A DNA stretch of 17,367 nucleotides from Prevotellaceae bacterium UBA3627. GTDB taxonomy: Bacteria; Bacteroidota; Bacteroidia; Bacteroidales; Bacteroidaceae. The position numbers and the translations under genes were made by a program. The number at the start of each line of letters is the position of its first letter. The first letter of the stretch is position 1. Below are positions 9,952 through 15,725 of this stretch, in pieces. The notes below the pieces were generated by a model. That model made no database searches. It was not told the DNA's origin and saw only the letters and a program-made list of their open reading frames with translations. The DNA is taken from positions 32,614-49,980 of the forward strand of contig DFLE01000062.1 of assembly GCA_002373375.1 (NCBI GenBank), in the 5' to 3' direction.

Positions 9952-10011
9952 TAAACCGTAAAACCGATAAACCGATAAATCGATAAACCGATAAACCGTA
10001 AAACCGTAAAC
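9952..10011. repeat. ATAAACCG-type tandem array with 8-base period
   Basis: About seven and a half units of ATAAACCG or TAAAACCG follow each other at an 8-base period; one unit carries a C-to-T change (ATAAATCG) and the first unit is one base short. The array lies between the giant gene and the convergent terminator, in an intergenic region otherwise without genes. A short (CGAAGA)2-like run precedes it at about 9937-9948. Confidence 0.85.
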
Positions 10012-10024
10012 TAAAATACAAAGA

Positions 10025-10061
10025 AGACAGGGCTTGCGTCATATCGGCGCAAGCCCTGTCT
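10025..10061. terminator. bidirectional intrinsic terminator between convergent genes
   Basis: A perfect 14-base stem (AGACAGGGCTTGCG at 10025-10038 paired with 10048-10061) encloses a 9-base loop. On the + strand it is followed by CTTTTATT; on the - strand by CTTTGTATTTTAG. It lies 132 bases after the giant gene's stop and 54 bases after the stop of the convergent hydrolase gene, so it most likely serves both. Confidence 0.9.
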
Positions 10062-10115
10062 CTTTTATTCTGTCACTGCAAGTGTTGTCTGCAGTGAAAG
10101 TATGATACAGTATGA

Positions 10116-11435
10116 TTAGATGTCCTTGAACACCTTAGCTATCATTACGAGCATACCGTTGATATGCTGCAGCAGAGCGTTGTCGGTAGTAGGAGTGATG
10201 ATGATAGGCTCCTCCATATACTCGTTCTTAAGGTTGGCATAAGCCTCCTCAAAGTTAGCGAAAGGTACCACGCCGTCAGGGTTAGAGTGTATGAGCTTCA
10301 GCGGATACTTAGGCATCCAGCCCTTGCAGAGGTTCTGACGGTCCATCATCTGGAGCAGACGGTCAAGGTGCTCAGGATGAGCGTTGAGGTAGTCGAAGTT
10401 AAGAATCTGGTCAAGAGAAGCACCGTTCCACTTTACTATCATGTCAAGGATATCCTCCTTGTTCTGGCGTATAGCCTGTGGCACGCCGGTCTTCAGTGCC
10501 CATGCAGTGAAGAAGTCCTCATAGTTTATGCCAGCCATCTCCTCAGGATAGCTGTTGAACATACTGTTGATGACGGTAGGTATGACAGAGCCCAGAGCCA
10601 TGTCCTTGCCGTTCTCGAGGTCGCTGAGGTAGGTCTCGAAGGTGAGGCGCAGGTCGTAAGGACCGTCACCACAATATACCTTCTTCAGGTGCAGGCGGTT
10701 CTGTGTAGCTGCATCAAGCTGCTGCACTCTTCTCAGTGAGGCGAGAGACACCGCGCCACCCTGTGAGTAACCCAGGATATAGGTGTCATAGTTGCTGTCA
10801 AGAGAGATGTTCTTCTGCTCTGCATAGTCAAGCAGGGTGAGCAGAGCGTCAACGCTGGTTCGGCCGTGAACCTCAGAGTTAAGGTAGAGGTCAGGGTGGT
10901 CAGACGTAGTGCCCAGTCCGATATAGTCAGGCAGTATGCACAGAGAACCTGTAGCAGCCATGACAGACTCCACCGATGTGTGGTTTGAAGGAATCATCAT
11001 AGCGCCAATCTGAGTGCCGTGGTTGATGAGCATCACGTTCTTAATCTTCTTGAAGAGAGGGTAAACGATGAGTGCTGACGCTGAGACAGGCTTGTTAGCC
11101 TCGTCAAGTGTCTCGTAAGTCACATGCACACTCTTGTAGATGGCTGGTACTATGCCGCGTGTGCTCTCGCCATTGTCCTCCAACTCTGCAAAAGACCGCT
11201 TGCAAGTAGTCTTAAGCTCACTAAGCTGTGTTGCGTCAGCCTTGCCAGCGATACCTGCAACGGCATCGGCAAGGAACTGTTCCTCTGATACTTCTTTCTC
11301 GTCAATCACTGTAAAACTCCTGTTAGTAACAACATCCTTATTGCCTGTAGCGCTCAGCTCCTGAATGTCCTCATTTGAACAAGAAGAGAATATTGCAGCC
11401 AGCAAAGTGCAAACAATCAATGCATTCTTTTTCAT
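10116..11435 (-). CDS. lipoprotein alpha/beta hydrolase (secretory lipase/esterase-like)
   Basis: A 439-residue predicted lipoprotein. The N-terminus MKKNALIVCTLLAAIFSSC gives a signal peptide with the lipidation cysteine at position 19, followed by SNED, so it is anchored in the outer or inner membrane and faces outward. Residues about 95-430 form an alpha/beta hydrolase: oxyanion-side strand VMLINHG (134-140), LPDYIGLG (168-175), nucleophile elbow GYSQG with S224, acid candidate D387 in NPDG, and histidine candidate H424 in LQHING. The pattern and length fit the secretory lipase (LIP)/esterase group, which hydrolyses ester bonds; the substrate is unknown. The ATG start is followed directly by the signal peptide. 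The gene is convergent with the giant gene and has its own promoter candidate inside the porin terminator, so it is probably monocistronic with a long leader. Confidence 0.88.
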   Translation of the reverse strand: MKKNALIVCTLLAAIFSSCSNEDIQELSATGNKDVVTNRSFTVIDEKEVSEEQFLADAVAGIAGKADATQLSELKTTCKRSFAELEDNGESTRGIVPAIYKSVHVTYETLDEANKPVSASALIVYPLFKKIKNVMLINHGTQIGAMMIPSNHTSVESVMAATGSLCILPDYIGLGTTSDHPDLYLNSEVHGRTSVDALLTLLDYAEQKNISLDSNYDTYILGYSQGGAVSLASLRRVQQLDAATQNRLHLKKVYCGDGPYDLRLTFETYLSDLENGKDMALGSVIPTVINSMFNSYPEEMAGINYEDFFTAWALKTGVPQAIRQNKEDILDMIVKWNGASLDQILNFDYLNAHPEHLDRLLQMMDRQNLCKGWMPKYPLKLIHSNPDGVVPFANFEEAYANLKNEYMEEPIIITPTTDNALLQHINGMLVMIAKVFKDI

Positions 11436-11712
11436 AAAAAAATTTGTAATTAAGTTAGGTTAAAAAAATGATAATAATTTAAGTCTCGCAAGTGCTCAAC
11501 TTGTTGGGTTATAAGGTCGTAAGGTCATGAGGTGAAATATGTTTAATTGTGGTGAATAGTTGCCTAATATCACCTTAAAACCTTGAAGTGAAGCGACCTC
11601 ACCGCTCGGCACGCAGTGACGCTTGCCTAAGCAAGAACCTTAAACCTCAACGAAACTGAAGCTTGCGAAAGTTGAGTTAATAATACGATTTCCTATTGAG
11701 ATTACAGAAAAC
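11436..11712 (-). other. non-coding leader region of the hydrolase gene
   Basis: No gene is visible here. If the promoter at 11719-11748 is used, this whole stretch is a 5' leader of about 275 nt. It contains a short 8-base-period array (11511-11534), a small hairpin CTTGC-CTAA-GCAAG near 11621-11634, and a CTCAAC/GTTGAG inverted repeat near 11646-11676. The 25 bases before the start codon are A/T-rich without a Shine-Dalgarno, as is usual in Bacteroidota. No other TAnnTTTG element on the - strand was found within it. Confidence 0.45.
11511..11534. repeat. (A/G)TAAGGTC tandem array, three 8-base units
   Basis: ATAAGGTC, GTAAGGTC and the diverged ATGAGGTG follow each other at exactly 8 bases. 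The array lies in the putative leader of the hydrolase gene. Its unit is unrelated to those at 1-32 and 9952-10011 but has the same period. Confidence 0.55.
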
Positions 11713-11718
11713 CGGGTA

Positions 11719-11748
11719 CAAAGGTAATAAAAAAAACCGTAAAGCCAA
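11719..11748 (-). promoter_or_regulatory. Bacteroidota promoter for the hydrolase gene
   Basis: On the - strand a TACCTTTG (11726 to 11719) matches the -7 consensus TAnnTTTG. A TTG at 11748-11746 lies 19 bases upstream, the expected -33 spacing. The -33 element falls in the loop of the porin terminator hairpin. Transcription would start near 11712. Confidence 0.55.
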
Positions 11749-11763
11749 ACAGCTTTACGGTTT
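11734..11763 (-). terminator. intrinsic terminator of the porin gene
   Basis: A perfect 12-base stem (AAACCGTAAAGC at 11734-11745 with 11752-11763) and a 6-base loop. On the - strand the stem runs into an uninterrupted T8 (11736-11729). It lies 55 bases after the porin stop codon. A smaller hairpin (TGCCGC/GCGGCA, 11796-11813) sits directly after the stop. Confidence 0.88.
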
Positions 11764-11818
11764 ATTTGTCAGATTATCAGAATATAGGATGCTGTTGCCG
11801 CCGCATAGCGGCAGGCGT

Positions 11819-12994
11819 TTAGTACACCTTTATTCTGTATATCAGGCTCAGCTCTATGCGGTCGCGGTTATAGTCCTCCAGTCCGCACTCCTTCTTGTAG
11901 TCCACCTTCTTGCCTATGTAGGCCAGTGAGAGGCGCGCATCCTGCGTAAGGTCAGGTATCCACTGCACTGCAGCCTGGTAGCCGTAGCTCTTGCGGTAGT
12001 TGTGGAAAGCAGGATTATCCTTTGCCGATGCCGACTCTATGCTGCCCCTTACAAAGCAGTTCCAGTGTGGCGTGGGCTTGTAATATACCTCGCCTACAAA
12101 GCTGTTATAGCTTACGTCGCGTGCCAGTATGTCGGCATCCTCCATCTTCGACATATCGGCAGAAACGGTCTTGTTGTGGTCCAGGTCCTCCCAGCCGCCG
12201 TAGTAATCCAATACAAACTGCCATTTCTTCAGGTTAACCCTGGTACCGAGCATCAGGAAGTTACCGTGGGCCTTCTTCGCCTCGTGTATGTGTGAGTAAG
12301 ACCACAGCGTCTCCACCTTGCCGCCAAAGAGGCTGCCGGTCCAGTTTACTGCCACGCCCAGCGGATGCTTAGTCTTCTCCACCGTGGGGTCTTCCTTGTA
12401 ATACTCTGTGATGCTGTTGTTGTTAGGGTTATATAGTCCGAGGCTCACATAGTTGTTCTTGGTAAACATATAGTTGCCCTGTACGCCTATATGGAAGCCG
12501 TCAATGCCGTTGAGGAAGTCGCAGAACTCCAGCACCTGTATAGGGTTGTAGTCATATTCATAGCCTCCCAGCGCCACGCCCAGCTTACCTGCCTCCAGTG
12601 AGAAGCGCTCATTGAACGTATAGCGTGCCATCATGATGTCAATGCTACTGCCGAAGTTGTCGCTCTGGGCCTTGCTGGGCCTGTTCATACGGTAACGCAT
12701 ACGGTAGCCCCAGTGCTTGTCTATGTGGCCCACAAACTCCAGCCTCAGCTGTCTGCCCACAAAGGAGCCGCCCTCATCCTCTCCGTTGAAATGCTCCTGA
12801 TATGAGGTGTGCATATTCAGGTACACGTTAAGGGCATCCTTGTGCTTCTCCAGTTTGAATATTCTTTCGCTCAGTGATAGTGTCTGCTCATTCTCCAGGC
12901 CCAGACCGGCATTAGTGCCCTGAGCGTATGCACCCGTGGCGTGGCAGACACCAAACAATGCCGCGAGTGTAATGTTTCTTAATCCCTTCTTCAT
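11819..12994 (-). CDS. outer-membrane porin, OprP/OprO-like
   Basis: A 391-residue exported beta-barrel protein. The signal peptide is residues 1-24 (MKKGLRNITL, hydrophobic core, GAYA before Q25). The mature protein has alternating amphipathic strands throughout, for example RQLRLEFVGHIDKHWGYRMRYRMN, split by short Asn/Asp/Gly turns, with EAGKLGVALGGYEYDYNP in the middle, and it ends in LSLIYRIKVY with a terminal aromatic residue as in many barrel proteins. This pattern and length fit the phosphate-selective porin O/P family of Bacteroidota. In these bacteria the family name does not prove phosphate specificity, so the solute is unknown. It likely forms a diffusion channel in the outer membrane. 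It is transcribed divergently from the TraB/GumN gene and ends in its own terminator. Confidence 0.83.
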   Translation of the reverse strand: MKKGLRNITLAALFGVCHATGAYAQGTNAGLGLENEQTLSLSERIFKLEKHKDALNVYLNMHTSYQEHFNGEDEGGSFVGRQLRLEFVGHIDKHWGYRMRYRMNRPSKAQSDNFGSSIDIMMARYTFNERFSLEAGKLGVALGGYEYDYNPIQVLEFCDFLNGIDGFHIGVQGNYMFTKNNYVSLGLYNPNNNSITEYYKEDPTVEKTKHPLGVAVNWTGSLFGGKVETLWSYSHIHEAKKAHGNFLMLGTRVNLKKWQFVLDYYGGWEDLDHNKTVSADMSKMEDADILARDVSYNSFVGEVYYKPTPHWNCFVRGSIESASAKDNPAFHNYRKSYGYQAAVQWIPDLTQDARLSLAYIGKKVDYKKECGLEDYNRDRIELSLIYRIKVY

Positions 12995-13044
12995 GGTTTC
13001 CTTTTCTTTGCTCCTGATTAAGGTCTCAATCTGTTTTTCCGATA

Positions 13045-13052
13045 CAAAGATA
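13045..13052 (-). promoter_or_regulatory. -7 element of the porin promoter
   Basis: On the - strand the sequence is TATCTTTG, a full match to TAnnTTTG. It predicts a start near 13038 and a leader of about 43 nt before the porin ATG. I see no good TTG at -33; the upstream sequence is T/A-tract DNA. A short AAAGGAAACC just before the ATG may help translation. Confidence 0.5.
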
Positions 13053-13136
13053 CACTTTTTTTTGTGTTTAAGACATAAAAAGAGTTTTTTTTTTATTTAA
13101 TACGGAAGAAGTGTGCCTTTTTCCATCAGAAATTAT

Positions 13137-13144
13137 TAACTTTA
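13137..13144 (+). promoter_or_regulatory. -7 element candidate for the TraB/GumN gene
   Basis: TAACTTTA differs from the TAnnTTTG consensus only in its last base and lies 8 bases before the ATG at 13153. If it is the promoter, the transcript starts within a few bases of the start codon and is nearly leaderless. No clear -33 TTG is present. Confidence 0.4.
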
Positions 13145-13152
13145 CAAGCATT

Positions 13153-14079
13153 ATGAGAAAGATAATAACCTCATTGCTATTGGCATTGCTGACGGTGTCG
13201 GCAAATGCGCAGTTCCTTTTCCGTATCAGCGGTGCCGACAAGCAAAGCGCACCGTCATATATGCTCGGCACTATACATTTGCTGCCGGTTTCATTGCTTG
13301 ACAGCATCCCGGCATATCAGGAGGCGGAGGCACAATGCCGCCAATTGTTTATAGAGTATGATGTGAATGACAAGCAGGCTATGGACAGTTTGATGAGCAA
13401 GGGAGCAAACATGATGCAGATGCCTGAGGGCAAGACCATCCTTGACTTGCTTAGCAGAGAGCAGACAGAAAAGTTGAAAGAGTGTATAAAGGATGGCTTT
13501 TTTGTATCTGTAGAAGACTCTGAAATAGTGGCTCGTTTTAATTATCAACCAGTTGTTTTTCTATTAACGTTAAAGATGGCACCACTCACAAGAGTGATGG
13601 TAAAGTATCCAGAGCTGAGACCTCAGGGCATGATTCTTGACAAAGGGTGCGCCCAGAGGGCTAAGGAGCGTAACATGACGATGGGAAATCTTGATGAGTT
13701 TAATCCTGACAGTATAAAGAAGGCTAAGGAGGAATTATTAATGCAAAGCCTGGATATGCAGGCGGACTCTCTCATATCGTTCCTTAATGGCTATGAGCTG
13801 TACAAGAAGAATTTCGCAGAGGAGGTGCAGAATTTAGTGCAGGCGGTGAGAGACTGGAAAGCCGGTGACTATGAGCACTTCTCTTCCTCAGAATACTGGT
13901 TAGAACAGACGGAGATGCCTCTGTTCAGAAATCGAAATGAGAAGTGGCTGCCCAAGATGCTTGCCGCCATGCGTGAGGCACCCACCATGTTCGTATTCGG
14001 TGCCGGCCATCTGGTAGGACCTCACGGAGTGATACAGCTGCTCCGCAATGCAGGCTGCCAGGTGGAGCAGGTAAGGTGA
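13153..14079 (+). CDS. TraB/GumN family exported protein
   Basis: A 308-residue protein with a signal peptide at residues 1-19 (MRKIITSLLLALLTVSANA before Q20). The two family hallmarks are both present: GTIH at 39-42 near the N-terminus and GAGH at 283-286, followed by LVGPHGVIQLLRNAGCQV. The TraB/GumN superfamily includes the animal TIKI metalloproteases, whose two G-x-x-H motifs bind metal; the bacterial members have no settled function, so a periplasmic metallohydrolase role is only an inference. Length is normal for the family. I start at ATG 13153, not the in-frame GTG at 13111: the signal peptide begins at 13153 and the promoter-like TAACTTTA lies between the two. The gene is divergent from the porin. 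Confidence 0.85.
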   Translation: MRKIITSLLLALLTVSANAQFLFRISGADKQSAPSYMLGTIHLLPVSLLDSIPAYQEAEAQCRQLFIEYDVNDKQAMDSLMSKGANMMQMPEGKTILDLLSREQTEKLKECIKDGFFVSVEDSEIVARFNYQPVVFLLTLKMAPLTRVMVKYPELRPQGMILDKGCAQRAKERNMTMGNLDEFNPDSIKKAKEELLMQSLDMQADSLISFLNGYELYKKNFAEEVQNLVQAVRDWKAGDYEHFSSSEYWLEQTEMPLFRNRNEKWLPKMLAAMREAPTMFVFGAGHLVGPHGVIQLLRNAGCQVEQVR

Positions 14080-14145
14080 TTTTCAAGGTAAGGCAGGGAA
14101 AATGTATTTTTCTTCCTTTTTTATCTTTATTTACGGAAAAATGAT

Positions 14146-14153
14146 TAACTTTG
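14146..14153 (+). promoter_or_regulatory. -7 element of an intergenic promoter
   Basis: TAACTTTG is an exact TAnnTTTG match, preceded by an A/T-rich stretch as is usual for Bacteroidota promoters. No TTG lies at the expected -33 position. Transcription would start near 14160. Downstream are a 29-codon ORF, a microsatellite and a terminator-like hairpin, all before the next large gene at 14546. Confidence 0.45.
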
Positions 14154-14185
14154 CACGTGGCATTGAATTAAACGACATCCATACG

Positions 14186-14275
14186 ATGGAAGAAGGCAAA
14201 TACATAAACCTTCACGAAGACGGAGGACGAGCTCAGTTTGAACAGGGTTTTACAATAACCAGAACAGGTATTTGA
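14186..14275 (+). CDS. small ORF, 29 residues, unknown or remnant
   Basis: ATG at 14186 opens 29 codons beginning MEEGKYINLHEDGG and ending in TGA at 14273-14275. It starts about 26 bases after the predicted start of transcription, a normal leader length here. An in-frame ATG at 14141 would add 15 residues but overlaps the promoter element. The KYINL-x-x-D-x-G-x-x-x-F pattern faintly recalls the start of Rpn-family PD-(D/E)XK proteins, so it could be a truncated remnant. It could also be a chance ORF; I am not confident that it is translated. Confidence 0.2.
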   Translation: MEEGKYINLHEDGGRAQFEQGFTITRTGI

Positions 14276-14313
14276 GAACAACGGTGACACATATTTTCGG
14301 AATGAGGAATTTT

Positions 14314-14342
14314 CTACTAAATAACGTTAAATTATTTGGTAG
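14314..14342 (+). repeat. inverted repeat CTACTAAATAA/TTATTTGGTAG
   Basis: An 11-base stem with one T/G mismatch (a wobble pair in RNA) and a 7-base loop, followed by TCTCAACTATTTTTAT. It could be a weak, A/T-rich terminator for the small ORF or a structural element. Confidence 0.4.
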
Positions 14343-14358
14343 TCTCAACTATTTTTAT

Positions 14359-14395
14359 ACCAACCAACCAACCAACCAACCAACCAACCAACCAA
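14359..14395. repeat. (ACCA)9 tetranucleotide microsatellite
   Basis: Nine perfect ACCA units plus one extra A, without interruption, between the inverted repeat at 14314-14342 and the hairpin at 14429-14484. It is in non-coding DNA 151 bases before the start codon of the unknown exported protein. Perfect tetranucleotide tracts of this length are prone to slipped-strand length change. Confidence 0.93.
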
Positions 14396-14428
14396 TAATA
14401 GCTTTATAAGAGAGAAAAAAGAGCGAGG

Positions 14429-14496
14429 CGCAACGGCGGCTCCTCTTGTCTGTATGTATGCAGGCAGGGGGAGCCGCCGCTGCGTTTTGTCGTTTT
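14429..14496 (+). terminator. GC-rich terminator or attenuator hairpin
   Basis: CGCAACGGCGGCTCC (14429-14443) pairs with 14470-14484 over 15 bases with one mismatch. The 26-base loop contains TGTATGTATG. The stem is followed by TTTTGTCGTTTT. This is a good intrinsic terminator, located 50 bases before the start codon of the next gene. It could end transcription from 14146, end read-through from the TraB/GumN gene, or act as an attenuator. After it I find only a weak TATATTTT (14500-14507) that could serve as a promoter for 14546. Confidence 0.75.
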
Positions 14497-14545
14497 CAGT
14501 ATATTTTCAGTTCATTAAATATTAACTATTAATTACAAAAAAATT

Positions 14546-15364
14546 ATGAAAAATTCTATCAAGACAACAGCGTTAGCACTCGTTGCCATGTTTGCTTTCT
14601 CCACTGCTGCCAATGCGCAGTTCGGCAAGTTGCTGAAGAAGGCTAAGTCTGCCGTGATGGGCACCTCCTCGCAGGATGCCTATTGGGAGCAGCAGAAAAA
14701 GATTGACGAGATGAGGAATGCGCAGGAGAAGAAGAATGAGGAAGAGCTGGCAGAGAAGCTGAAGCAGGTGGGCACCAAGCCTTACGATGCCAACGCCGAG
14801 CTGCCTAAGAGTCCTGTGGCACGTACTATCTACACTGACCCTAAGACTGGCCAGAAGATGATGCTTGACATGAAGTCGAGTCGGGGAGACAAGAGCATCC
14901 ATGGCACTTGGACTGTCAGCGGACTTGAGAAGGAAGGTCTTCTGAGCTGGCAGCTCAAGGACGAGTCGCTCAAGCCTCGCGTCATGGCATTGTTTGACAA
15001 GAAATTCGGCGGCATAAGCTCAGCCGCCAAGGGCTCTTCCACCAGAACCGATGCTAAGTACGACCATATGTTCAAGGTAGGAAACATCGGCACCGAGACC
15101 ACGAGCTGGCAGTATCGCCGTAACGACTGGGGCACCATCGTCTGCCGCTACGTCGTGCTGATGGTCGTTATGGAGTTTGACGATGGTGAGAACATCATAG
15201 GCCGCTTTGAGGCTAAGCAAGACCATATAGACGGCAACACCTTCGATGAGGACGGCATGACGGTAGGTTTCGTCAACGGACTGGTCAGCAATACCAAGGA
15301 CATGGTAATCAACGGTTGGGAGGTGAAGACCGACTGCTTCACATCTACTCTGGCAAACAAGTAA
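14546..15364 (+). CDS. exported protein of unknown function
   Basis: A 272-residue protein that I do not recognise. Residues 1-24 are a signal peptide (MKNSIKTTAL, hydrophobic core, AANA before Q25), so it acts in the periplasm or beyond; there is no lipidation cysteine. Residues about 45-74 are a highly charged Lys/Glu/Gln helix, a coiled-coil candidate. Residues about 85-272 look like a compact alpha/beta or beta-barrel domain with HGTWTVSG (119-126), SWQLKDESLKPRVMALFDKKFGG (134-156) and strand-rich stretches such as WGTIVCRYVVLMVVMEFDDGE. The only two cysteines are C200 and C264. No catalytic motif is evident. The ATG start gives the signal peptide directly and is preceded by the A-rich TTACAAAAAAATT. 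The gene sits alone between a leader hairpin and a double terminator. Confidence 0.85.
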   Translation: MKNSIKTTALALVAMFAFSTAANAQFGKLLKKAKSAVMGTSSQDAYWEQQKKIDEMRNAQEKKNEEELAEKLKQVGTKPYDANAELPKSPVARTIYTDPKTGQKMMLDMKSSRGDKSIHGTWTVSGLEKEGLLSWQLKDESLKPRVMALFDKKFGGISSAAKGSSTRTDAKYDHMFKVGNIGTETTSWQYRRNDWGTIVCRYVVLMVVMEFDDGENIIGRFEAKQDHIDGNTFDEDGMTVGFVNGLVSNTKDMVINGWEVKTDCFTSTLANK

Positions 15365-15446
15365 AAAACAGGACATTTTGGTGATTTCATGCTCTGAGAA
15401 TAGTTTATGGAAAAACGCAAACCAGAGCGGAAATACACTGTAAAAA

Positions 15447-15480
15447 ACGAAAGAAGTCCCTCGAAAAGGACTTCTTTCGT
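15447..15480. terminator. hairpin terminator after the unknown exported protein gene
   Basis: A perfect 13-base stem (ACGAAAGAAGTCC at 15447-15459 with 15468-15480) and an 8-base loop, 82 bases after the stop codon. On the + strand it is followed only by GCGTTTCC. On the - strand it runs into TTTTTTAC, so its T tract is better in that direction although no - strand gene is present here. Confidence 0.65.
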
Positions 15481-15589
15481 GCGTTTCCAGCGTAAAGTGA
15501 TAGCTACCGACCGCCGACTTTTTACACGACTCCAACGCTGATCCTCTGGCTGAGTTCAAGTAAGTTTTAAGTAAATAAAGAAAGTCAAG

Positions 15590-15624
15590 AACGGTGTCAT
15601 AATGCTCTGTATGACACCGTTTTT
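15590..15624 (+). terminator. second intrinsic terminator
   Basis: An 11-base perfect stem (AACGGTGTCAT at 15590-15600 with 15611-15621), a 10-base loop, then a T run (15620-15624) and TTTTAG. It is a classic intrinsic terminator, 225 bases after the stop of the exported-protein gene, and insulates the next gene's promoter. Between the two terminators, 15481-15589 holds no gene that I can recognise. Confidence 0.85.
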
Positions 15625-15657
15625 AGTTAAATTATATATTTTTATGACCGCAATAAG

Positions 15658-15687
15658 TTGTAGTATCACGGAAAAAGTGTAACTTTG
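15658..15687 (+). promoter_or_regulatory. Bacteroidota promoter of the AAA-ATPase-like gene
   Basis: A TTG at 15658-15660 and TAACTTTG at 15680-15687 are separated by exactly 19 bases, the full housekeeping sigma consensus of Bacteroidota. The start would be near 15693, giving a leader of about 33 nt rich in A and C before the ATG at 15726. Confidence 0.8.
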
Positions 15688-15725
15688 TAAATAGAAAAGA
15701 ACATACCCACCCAAACAACCAGAAT

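Noticed and set aside
9893..10020. Mobile-element end or attachment site downstream of the giant gene
   Set aside because: The stretch consists of a short GC hairpin and simple tandem repeats. There is no terminal inverted repeat pair, target-site duplication, transposase or integrase nearby.
10164..10739. 191-codon + strand frame opposite the hydrolase gene
   Set aside because: It is antisense to an intact alpha/beta hydrolase with catalytic motifs, and its translation shows Leu/Val-rich mirror composition with no domain.
13111..13152. GTG at 13111 as the start of the TraB/GumN protein
   Set aside because: It would add 14 residues before the signal peptide and would translate through the promoter-like TAACTTTA. 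ATG at 13153 gives a normal signal peptide.
14359..14395. CRISPR-like repeat
   Set aside because: The unit is only 4 bases with no spacers; it is a microsatellite. No CRISPR array or cas gene was seen anywhere in the window.
15020..15559. 179-codon - strand frame overlapping the end of the exported-protein gene
   Set aside because: It begins in intergenic DNA, crosses a terminator hairpin and then runs antisense through a good gene; there is no promoter on that strand.
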